Source: Caldilineales bacterium
GTDB lineage: Bacteria; Chloroflexota; Anaerolineae; J102
Direction: 5' to 3'
NCBI GenBank assembly: GCA_024102915.1
Contig: JAGFJG010000194.1
Span: forward strand, 1-43,062
DNA length: 43,062 bases
Part shown: positions 23,879 to 31,350 of the stretch, piece after piece
Layout of the letters: each line of letters opens with the position of its first letter
How positions within the stretch are numbered: position 1 is the stretch's first letter
Translations under genes and position numbers: made by a program
Notes under the pieces: model-generated
Seen by the model: the letters and a program-made list of their open reading frames with translations, nothing else
The model's database searches: none
Told to the model about the DNA's origin: nothing

Positions 23879-24934
23879 ATGATCTTGTGGCTTTCACCCA
23901 TCCTTGCCTTTCTGTTGGCGCTGGCGCTGACGCCGGCCAGCATGAGCCTGGGCCGAAGGTGGGGCCTGGTCGACCGGCCGGGGGGACGACGCCAGCACGA
24001 GGGTGTGATCCCGCGCATTGGCGGCCTGGGCATGGCGCTGGCCTTTATCGGCAGCCTGCTCTTGATTCGCTCTCTACCCGATGCCTGGCTCCCTGCCAGC
24101 CTCGACCCAAACGAAGCGAAGCGGTTGACCGGGCTGCTGCTGGGGTGCGCATTCGTCGCCGGTTTCGGTCTGCTCGACGACCGCTACGAGTTCGGTTCCG
24201 GCCCGCAATACCTGGCCCAAATCCTGGCTGCTGTTATCAGCATTTTCTTCATCATTTTTATCGAGCGTATCAACAATCCTTTTGGCGGCGGCCAGATCGT
24301 TTTTCCTGACCCGATTGTCTGGATTTTGACCATCGCCTGGTTCATGGGCGCTATGAACACGGTCAACTGGCTGGACGGCATCGATGGACTGGCCAGCAGC
24401 GTCGCCGCTATCGTGGCTGTGGTGCTGGCTGTGCACATGCTGCGGACAGGACAATACAGCGTGGCCGTGTTGGCACTGGCGCTGTTGGGCTGCACCGCCG
24501 GGTTTCTTGCCTTCAACTGGCCGCCCGCCAAAGTCTTCATGGGCTCTGTGGGCGCCTACTTCCTAGGTTACACGCTGGCGGCGCTCGGCCTCATCGCCGG
24601 CGCCCGTGTGGCGACCGTGCTTCTGGTGATGGGCCTGCCCATCCTCGATGTCGCCTGGCTGATCTGGCAGCGGCGGCGGCAGGGCAAGCCCGTGGGCCAG
24701 GGCGACCGCAACCACCTGCACTATCGACTGCTCGACAAAGGTTACAGCCAGCGCCAGATCGTGATCGCCTATGCCTCATTCTGCGCCTTGTTCGGTTTTA
24801 TCAGCCTGATGACTGCGAGCACGCCGGTCAAACTAGCCGCCCTCCTGGCGTTGCTAGTGTTGGGCGGCTTTGTGATCTGGTGGGCATCGCCGCGAGAAAA
24901 ACAACCAGTCGATGGCAAGCCGTTGAATAAATAG
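23879..24934 (+). CDS. Undecaprenyl-phosphate sugar-1-phosphate transferase (WecA/TagO type)
   Basis: This is a polytopic membrane enzyme of 351 residues with about ten or eleven hydrophobic segments. It belongs to the MraY/WecA polyprenyl-phosphate glycosyl-1-phosphate transferase family. It loads GlcNAc-1-P or a related sugar phosphate from UDP-sugar onto undecaprenyl phosphate to start a wall or surface polymer. The family marks are LVDRPGGRRQHEGVIPRIGGLG (about 31-52), the LLDDRYEF aspartate pair near 100, NTVNWLDGIDGLASS near 160, MGSVGAYFLGY near 220 and NHLHYRLLDKGYS near 278 (the HxHHxL-like loop). MraY itself is less likely because the QHEGVIPRIGGLG entry and the HLHYRLL loop are of the WecA/TagO branch. 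Its start adjoins heptamer repeats. RNase Z follows after 45 bases. Confidence 0.92.
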   Translation: MILWLSPILAFLLALALTPASMSLGRRWGLVDRPGGRRQHEGVIPRIGGLGMALAFIGSLLLIRSLPDAWLPASLDPNEAKRLTGLLLGCAFVAGFGLLDDRYEFGSGPQYLAQILAAVISIFFIIFIERINNPFGGGQIVFPDPIVWILTIAWFMGAMNTVNWLDGIDGLASSVAAIVAVVLAVHMLRTGQYSVAVLALALLGCTAGFLAFNWPPAKVFMGSVGAYFLGYTLAALGLIAGARVATVLLVMGLPILDVAWLIWQRRRQGKPVGQGDRNHLHYRLLDKGYSQRQIVIAYASFCALFGFISLMTASTPVKLAALLALLVLGGFVIWWASPREKQPVDGKPLNK

Positions 24935-24959
24935 CATCATCGAATGAATTAATTCTTCT

Positions 24960-24965
24960 TATAAT
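24960..24965 (+). promoter_or_regulatory. TATAAT -10 close to the RNase Z start
   Basis: A perfect TATAAT lies in an AT-rich 45-base spacer and ends 14 bases before the ATG at 24980. Initiation would leave a leader of about 8 bases with no Shine-Dalgarno sequence. No good -35 is present. Confidence 0.5.
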
Positions 24966-24979
24966 CTTCGTCAATTATC

Positions 24980-25924
24980 ATGTTTGAACTTACTTTTCTT
25001 GGGACATCCGCCTCAGCGCCTTCTGTTCATCGTGGACTGTCCAGCGCCATCATTCAATTCCGCAACCATCGTTTCATGGTGGATTGCGGTGAGGGGACAC
25101 AGCGCCAATTGTTGACCGCCGGTCTGGGCTTTAAACGCCTCGACAAGATATTGCTCACGCACGGTCACCTCGATCACATCCTTGGGCTTGGCGGCTTGAT
25201 CTCGACCATGGCGCGCTGGGAGATGATGGATCGGATCGATATTTACGGCGGAGCGTTCGCGCTGGATCGGGTGGAGAGGCTGTTTGGGGTGGTGTTCGGG
25301 CCGGGCGAGTTGCCGATGGAGATTGTCTTTCATGTGCTCGAACCGGGCGTTCTGTTCGAGGATGAGCATGTGCAGGTGGAAGCGTTTTCGGTCGAACATC
25401 GCGGCCCCGATTGCTTCGGTTATCTATTTAGCGAAAAGCCCAGGCGTCCTTTCCTGGTCGAGAGGGCGCAAGAGCTTGGGGTTCCGGCGGGGCCGGTGCG
25501 CCGGCAGTTGGTGGCGGGCGAAACCGTTGTGCTGCCCGATGGACGCACGATCTCGCCCGACCAGGTCCTGGGCCCGGAAGAGCCGCGCACGCGTCTGGCC
25601 TTCATCGGCGATCTCGCGCGTACTCGCGGCCTTGGCGGGATTGTCGAGGGCGTCGATGCCCTGGTAGTGGAAGCGACATATCTGGAGGAGGATTGGGAGA
25701 TGGCGAAGCGTTTCGGCCATCTTACCGCAGCCCAGGCGGCCCAATTCGCCCAACGAGTCGGCGCGGGGCAGTTGATCCTCACCCACCTGTCCCGCCGTTA
25801 CCACACGCGCCAGGTATCCGATGAGGCGAAATCGATCTTTCCCAACACGACCGTCGCCAATGATTTCGACCGATTTGAAATTCGCCGCGCCGATGCAACT
25901 GAGCAGGCTGGCGAGATCAGCTAA
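24980..25924 (+). CDS. rnz: Ribonuclease Z (tRNA 3' endonuclease)
   Basis: This 314-residue metallo-beta-lactamase-fold nuclease trims the 3' trailer of tRNA precursors. The N-terminus MFELTFLGTSASAPS, the FMVDCGEGTQRQL segment (about 34-46) and the zinc motif LLTHGHLDHILGLGGL (about 55-70) are typical of RNase Z. Further ligand segments are FIGDLART (about 209-216) and LTHLSRRYH (about 267-275). The flexible-arm region lies around 150-200. The protein fits the short bacterial form of about 310 residues. Its stop overlaps the convergent mevalonate kinase end by 8 bases. The near-leaderless promoter context is noted separately. Assignment to RNase Z rather than another metallo-hydrolase rests on the GTxxSxPS start and the GEGTQRQ motif. 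Confidence 0.93.
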   Translation: MFELTFLGTSASAPSVHRGLSSAIIQFRNHRFMVDCGEGTQRQLLTAGLGFKRLDKILLTHGHLDHILGLGGLISTMARWEMMDRIDIYGGAFALDRVERLFGVVFGPGELPMEIVFHVLEPGVLFEDEHVQVEAFSVEHRGPDCFGYLFSEKPRRPFLVERAQELGVPAGPVRRQLVAGETVVLPDGRTISPDQVLGPEEPRTRLAFIGDLARTRGLGGIVEGVDALVVEATYLEEDWEMAKRFGHLTAAQAAQFAQRVGAGQLILTHLSRRYHTRQVSDEAKSIFPNTTVANDFDRFEIRRADATEQAGEIS

Positions 25925-26852
25925 CCGTTACCTGTAGGGTGCGCGCGGCTCCCGCGTTTTTTAAGGCCTTGATAATCGAATCGGTATTTTCCGGTTTAGT
26001 CAGTGCGATCATATTTCCACCCCCGCCCCCGCCGCTGAGTTTTGCGCCTAACGCCCCGGCTACGCTTGCCGCCCGGCATAGCCGATCCAGTTCGGGTGAA
26101 GAGACGCCGATTTGGCTGAGTAAAGTCTGATTCTGGGTCATCAATTGGCCGAGCGCTGGCGCATGGCCGGACCTGATTGCATCACGGGCGGCGTGACAGA
26201 TTTCGGCGATAGCGTCGAACAGTGATTCGTAGTGCGATTTGTTGGCCTGCCAGCCCTGGCGGACGGCGGCCACGGTGTGGCGCGTGGGGCTGGGAATTCC
26301 GGTATCGGCTACGAGCAAATGTAAGGGGCTGCCAATCGAGAAAAACTCCGGTTGCTGGTCGCGCACAAACCAGATGGGCCGTTCGTACACAACCACATTG
26401 TTATCGATGCCGCTGGGCGTACCGTGGTGCAGTTTCTCCACTTCGTAGACCAGGGCCGAGAGACGGGAGGGTTCCATCTCCGCGCCGAATCCGGCCAGCA
26501 AAGCCCGGGCGATGGCGGTGGCGATGGCGGCCCCGCTGCCCAGACCGGAAGCGATGGGGATGTCGGAGCGAACGTCCAGACGCCAGGCGGGCAATGGTTG
26601 ACCCAGCTCGGCGCAGAGGAGGCGGACGATGAGGGCGAAGGGATCGTCGTCCGCCGCAGCGCCCACATCAACCGTGCGGTTTAGATCGAGCGCCCGCACC
26701 CGGCACTTTTTGGCGGGGAAAACTGAAGCATAGGCGCGCACATCGCTGAGCGGCACAGCGATCGCCGGACGGCCATAAACGACGGCGTGTTCGCCAAATA
26801 GGATGATTTTGCCTGGCGCATGGGCGGCGGCGATGAGTGTCTGTTCGGGCAT
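25917..26852 (-). CDS. mvk: Mevalonate kinase
   Basis: This GHMP-family kinase of 311 residues phosphorylates mevalonate in the mevalonate route to isoprenoids. Motif 1 is APGKIILFGEHAVVYGRPAIAV (about 12-33). Motif 2 is IASGLGSGAAIATAIARALL (about 95-114). The GTPSGIDNNVV segment carries the catalytic Asp, and motif 3 is KLSGGGGGGNMIAL near 277-290 with a run of six glycines. The GEHAVVYG entry separates it from galactokinase and from phosphomevalonate kinase. Other mevalonate-pathway genes are not in the window. The ATG is only 6 bases from a TATACT -10, so its mRNA is predicted to be leaderless. The 3' end overlaps rnz by 8 bases on the opposite strand. Confidence 0.95.
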   Translation of the reverse strand: MPEQTLIAAAHAPGKIILFGEHAVVYGRPAIAVPLSDVRAYASVFPAKKCRVRALDLNRTVDVGAAADDDPFALIVRLLCAELGQPLPAWRLDVRSDIPIASGLGSGAAIATAIARALLAGFGAEMEPSRLSALVYEVEKLHHGTPSGIDNNVVVYERPIWFVRDQQPEFFSIGSPLHLLVADTGIPSPTRHTVAAVRQGWQANKSHYESLFDAIAEICHAARDAIRSGHAPALGQLMTQNQTLLSQIGVSSPELDRLCRAASVAGALGAKLSGGGGGGNMIALTKPENTDSIIKALKNAGAARTLQVTVS

Positions 26853-26858
26853 ATCCGC

Positions 26859-26887
26859 AGTATAGCACCCGTCTTGGCAGGCGTCAG
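26859..26887 (-). promoter_or_regulatory. Promoter implying a leaderless mevalonate kinase mRNA
   Basis: On the minus strand CTGACG (26882-26887), a 17-base spacer and TATACT (26859-26864) preceded by TGC form a good promoter. Only six bases separate the -10 from the ATG ending at 26850. Transcription starting about seven bases after the -10 would begin at the ATG itself. Confidence 0.65.
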
Positions 26888-27006
26888 CTTGAAGTCGGGA
26901 ATTGGTCTGGCATGGGCCAGAGAATGTGCTACCATAACATTAGTTCACATTGCATTCCTCAGGTCCGATTTTCTCGCCGCATTTATCTGGCGGCCAGGAG
27001 TAAGTT

Positions 27007-27462
27007 ATGGTTCTCAATACCTTTGTCTGGGGCTGGCTGATTCTGGCTATGATTTTATTTGTGGCCGAGATTTTCACCGCCGGTTTTGTGCTGGCCGCTT
27101 TCGGCGTCGGCGCCCTGGCCGGGGCGCTTGCCGCCCTGTTCGGTCTATCAATTCCCGTGCAATTGATCGTGTTTGTGGTCGTTTCGGCGGCGGCAGTGCT
27201 GCTTTCACGGCGATTTGCCGATCGGGTCAGCGGCGAGCAACCGCAGAAGGTCGGTGTGGATCGAGTGTTGGGTAAGCAAGCCGTCGTGCTCGAAGCCATC
27301 GACCCTTTGCGTGCCCACGGAATGGTGCGCGTGGATCGTGAAGAGTGGCGCGCTCAGAGCCAGGACGGCAGCATGATCCCTGTCGAATCGGTGGTGGAAG
27401 TGGTGGCCGTGGACGGCACCCGTTTGATCGTGCGTCAGATAGCCGCGCCGCCGGAGTCGTAA
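27007..27462 (+). CDS. NfeD-like membrane protein
   Basis: This short NfeD protein of 151 residues belongs to the form without the protease domain. Two or three membrane segments (about 6-28, 30-48 and 52-70) precede a C-terminal soluble OB-fold of about 65 residues (VDRVLGKQAVVLEAIDPLRAHGMVRVDREEWRAQSQDG...VVAVDGTRLIV). Such proteins pair with SPFH/stomatin partners in the inner membrane. The partner gene starts 48 bases downstream, so the two form an operon. An AGGAG sits 6 bases before the ATG at 27007. No clear promoter was picked out in 26888-27006. The exact role is unknown; membrane-domain organisation or quality control is inferred from the family. Confidence 0.9.
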   Translation: MVLNTFVWGWLILAMILFVAEIFTAGFVLAAFGVGALAGALAALFGLSIPVQLIVFVVVSAAAVLLSRRFADRVSGEQPQKVGVDRVLGKQAVVLEAIDPLRAHGMVRVDREEWRAQSQDGSMIPVESVVEVVAVDGTRLIVRQIAAPPES

Positions 27463-27510
27463 ATCGCTTGCAAGATTCTCATCTATTCTCTTTCCTCTCA
27501 GGAGGTTCCC

Positions 27511-28440
<930 letters not shown>

Positions 28441-28463
28441 TTCGGCCAAACCGTGATCGAAGC

Positions 28464-28493
28464 CAGAGCGCCAGCAGCAATGTTGGCGCTCTG
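28464..28493 (+). terminator. Hairpin after the NfeD/SPFH operon
   Basis: CAGAGCGCCA (28464-28473) and TGGCGCTCTG (28484-28493) pair perfectly over 10 bp with a 10-base loop. No U-tract follows, so it may be a terminator that needs help or a transcript-stabilising end. Confidence 0.65.
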
Positions 28494-28612
28494 CGCGTTC
28501 AGTGAAGCTCTCATTATGCCAAATCGGTTAATCCTATACTTGCACGCTGCGACAAAAATGATAAGCTGGCAGCGCCTGGAAAGATCGCCTATCGAACTAT
28601 CAGGAGCGTGAG

Positions 28613-30433
28613 ATGAAAGGAACCTGGCTGCCGGTCCGGCTATTATCAATCTTTGTGGCAATAACGTTGGTTGTATTTAGTGGGATGACTGTCGCTGCTA
28701 TTGGCGAGACGTACGTGCAAGGTTCTGACGCGTCAGTGGTTGTATCGGCGGATGCCGCGGCAGGCGTGGTGTTCGCGAATGATTTGCCCTCGAATACCAG
28801 CCTGTTCCTGCCCTTTATGCTCACCCGACCCTTTGTCCCCACGGGCGTGCTGACAGGCGGTGATGTGGTGACCAGTCCCGACGGGGTCAAGCTAGGGGCG
28901 GTTGCAGGCGCTCTGGATGAAGACCTGGCGGTTTCGATGGCGAAAACGGTTGCGCCTTCCCATCCGATGCCCGATCGGACTACGCCGCTGGGCGATTATT
29001 TTCTCATCGCCGCCGCTCGCGAGGTCGTACAGCCGTTGGACAAATCCTTCATCCTGGCCCTGCCTGTGCCCGTCGGCGCCGAAACCGACCACCTCGCCAT
29101 AGCCCTCTATACTTCGACCTCCGGCCTATTAGACCAGGATTATACTGACGGTTATTATTGGCAATTCTTGCCCGGCGTCTATGACCCCAATCAAAACCTG
29201 CTGATGACGCCATTCCCGTATCTGGCGCAGCATGGCGAAACGGTTGTACTGATCGAGCATCCTGATATGCCATCGCCCGTTCGTGGGGAAGCTTCGGACG
29301 ATGTTGCAGCCAGGAGCTTTGACCAGTTCTCGGGGAATTTTGGTGTAGCTTGCACCACGAGTATCGTCTGCTCCGACGAACTCCGACAGGAAGTCGCCAA
29401 CGAACTTCAGCAAAACTATGCAGAGTTCCTGAATGTCCATGGCTATAGCTTGCCTCGTCTGGCGGGTTCCGGTTCCGATCTCTCCATCGATCCTCCCGAA
29501 CTCAATACGCCGTCCGATCTGTATTACGGCTTTATCTTTTCGAATCAGCAGGCAGGATGTACCGATCTGGGCGGTGCGACAGCATATGCCGGGAAATACA
29601 ATGCCCGAACCGGCTCGCTCTTTATTTGCCTTGCGCCAGGCAGCGATCACTTGAGCGATTTCGAGAAGGACACGGTGCGGCACGAATATTTTCATGCCCT
29701 CGAATTCGGATATGATAGCGTGCTCGACGATTGGCAGGCAGGTGTGAGCGAAAACTGGATTGTGGAAGGATTGGCGGACGCCGTCGTTAAGTCGAGCGCC
29801 GATTGGAAACGCTCAGGTTCCAACGCCGTGCGCCCTGTCGACAAACCCTTGCGCGACGATTCCGATTTGCTGGAATATCAAGCTGAAGACCTGTGGGTGT
29901 TTATCGGGCGGAATCGCATCCCCGCCTTGATGCAGCGGCTGAAGCAGGTGCTGGTCATGGGCGCGACCTTCGACGATGTGTTCACCAATATCGATTTCGC
30001 CACCGATTTCTGGCTGTGGGTGCGAAACCAGGCGCTGGAAAAAAGCGATGATATGGACGGCGCATTGGGGGATGAGTGCAAGCTGGAAGAACAGGCCGTC
30101 TCCGACCTGCGCGTCTGGGACATCAACCAAAATATCACCGACGATTTCATCGGCAGCACGCCCATCCTCAGCAGCACGGTGGTCGAGTTGAAATTCGATG
30201 AAGGTGACTGGGCAGGAAAGGAGGCGAACATCTACGCCGTGACCCTGCCCGAAGGTGACTTGCCGCCGCCCTATTTCCAATACAAAGTCTATCGCACGCC
30301 CTGGCCCAATTGCAGCGGCACGCCCGCCAACATCCCCCAAAAATACGAGGTTACGCCCGGCGAGCGCTACTTCGTCCTCATTGTCAACTGGTATCAGGAC
30401 GAAGCGGTGACGTGGAAAATCCTGTTTGAATAG
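28613..30433 (+). CDS. Secreted putative zinc metallopeptidase (HEXXH)
   Basis: This exported protein has 606 residues. The N-terminus MKGTWLPVRLLSIFVAITLVVF with TVAAIGE is a signal peptide of about 30 residues without a lipobox. A first part of about 60-250 is beta-rich (TGVLTGGDVVTSPDGVKLGAVAG). The catalytic part has DTVRHEYFHALEFGYDS, with HEYFH at 357-361, and ENWIVEGLADAVV, where Glu385 in a WxxEGxAD context is the likely third zinc ligand. This HEXXH plus downstream Glu layout is that of gluzincin peptidases. Two Cys pairs (near 243-249 and 309-330) may form disulfides. A C-terminal beta-domain (about 500-606) closes the protein. I do not recognise the exact family. The substrate is unknown, and it is a single gene with a short leader. 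Confidence 0.78.
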   Translation: MKGTWLPVRLLSIFVAITLVVFSGMTVAAIGETYVQGSDASVVVSADAAAGVVFANDLPSNTSLFLPFMLTRPFVPTGVLTGGDVVTSPDGVKLGAVAGALDEDLAVSMAKTVAPSHPMPDRTTPLGDYFLIAAAREVVQPLDKSFILALPVPVGAETDHLAIALYTSTSGLLDQDYTDGYYWQFLPGVYDPNQNLLMTPFPYLAQHGETVVLIEHPDMPSPVRGEASDDVAARSFDQFSGNFGVACTTSIVCSDELRQEVANELQQNYAEFLNVHGYSLPRLAGSGSDLSIDPPELNTPSDLYYGFIFSNQQAGCTDLGGATAYAGKYNARTGSLFICLAPGSDHLSDFEKDTVRHEYFHALEFGYDSVLDDWQAGVSENWIVEGLADAVVKSSADWKRSGSNAVRPVDKPLRDDSDLLEYQAEDLWVFIGRNRIPALMQRLKQVLVMGATFDDVFTNIDFATDFWLWVRNQALEKSDDMDGALGDECKLEEQAVSDLRVWDINQNITDDFIGSTPILSSTVVELKFDEGDWAGKEANIYAVTLPEGDLPPPYFQYKVYRTPWPNCSGTPANIPQKYEVTPGERYFVLIVNWYQDEAVTWKILFE

Positions 30434-30448
30434 CGGTCGCGGCTTGCA

Positions 30449-31345
30449 TCATGCTCTGAGCTGCAACCGGCTGTTCTTTTCTACGATCTCCACAAACACT
30501 GCCCGCTCATCCGGCGTGTGGTTGGGCCGGTGGAAAGTCAACATCAATCGCCCGTCCAGCGTTCTGAAGACCATGCCGTGACCGCCATCTTCCGCCCAGA
30601 GCGGTTCGGGGTCATGTTGCCAGAGGCCGGTGATCTCCCCATTTTGCGAGCGGCTCACGCCCATCGCATAGCCCCTGTCCCCGAAACTCGACCACAACAT
30701 CAGCAGCGTCCCATCCTGCGTGCGATGGAGAAAGGGGCCGTCGGTCACGTACGCGGGGAATCGCAGTTTTGCAACTTCATTCCGCCTTTCGAATTCTCTG
30801 ACCCAGGGCGCTTCCGAGGCATTGAACAAAAACACGGGTCGCCCGGCGGCTTCCTTCAAATCGGGCGACAACTTCATGGCGCAAATCGAGCCGTCATGAA
30901 GTTGCACCCATTCATGGCAGAACACGATCCAGGGATCACCGCTGGCATCCACATGCAACGTCCCATCCAGGCATTGCCAGTGGCGCGGCGTGATCGGGCC
31001 ACCAGTCAGCGGCGCATACGGCCCCGACACCTCGTCCGCTGTCAATATCTGCGTGCCGCGCAGACGTCCCTCGGCGATGAATGTGGCGAACATGTAAAAT
31101 CGGCCATTGAATCTATGCACTTCGGGCGCCCAGAAATTCTTCTCCGCCCAGAAATCACTCGGCGGCCTGAACGCTGGAATGGGGCCGTCCCAAATTTGCA
31201 GGTCTTCGCTGCGGTAACAATCGAATCCCTGGCCGGGCCCTCGCCAGCAATCTCGGTCGGTGGTCCCGAACATGAAGTATGATTGCGTTTCGTGATCGAC
31301 AAAGATGAATGGATCACGAATCTGGATGTCACGGGTTTCCAACAT
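30449..31345 (-). CDS. Glycoside hydrolase family 43-like protein
   Basis: This is a five-bladed beta-propeller enzyme of 298 residues without a signal peptide. IRDPFIF (Asp11) is the usual general-base segment, and CLDGTLHVDASGDPWIVF (Asp128) the pKa-modulating segment. EAPWVREF and YVTDGPFLHRTQDGTLLMLWS follow, where family 43 enzymes often carry Glu in an EGP/EAP motif. DGGHGMVFRTLDGRLMLTFH ends the core. The Asp in TDGP leaves the identity of the general acid open. Such enzymes remove arabinose, xylose or galactose side chains. The gene begins 5 bases after the stop of the GH78 gene, so it is the last gene of the sugar operon. Lack of a signal suggests it acts on imported oligosaccharides. 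Confidence 0.87.
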   Translation of the reverse strand: MLETRDIQIRDPFIFVDHETQSYFMFGTTDRDCWRGPGQGFDCYRSEDLQIWDGPIPAFRPPSDFWAEKNFWAPEVHRFNGRFYMFATFIAEGRLRGTQILTADEVSGPYAPLTGGPITPRHWQCLDGTLHVDASGDPWIVFCHEWVQLHDGSICAMKLSPDLKEAAGRPVFLFNASEAPWVREFERRNEVAKLRFPAYVTDGPFLHRTQDGTLLMLWSSFGDRGYAMGVSRSQNGEITGLWQHDPEPLWAEDGGHGMVFRTLDGRLMLTFHRPNHTPDERAVFVEIVEKNSRLQLRA

Positions 31346-31350
31346 GCCGC

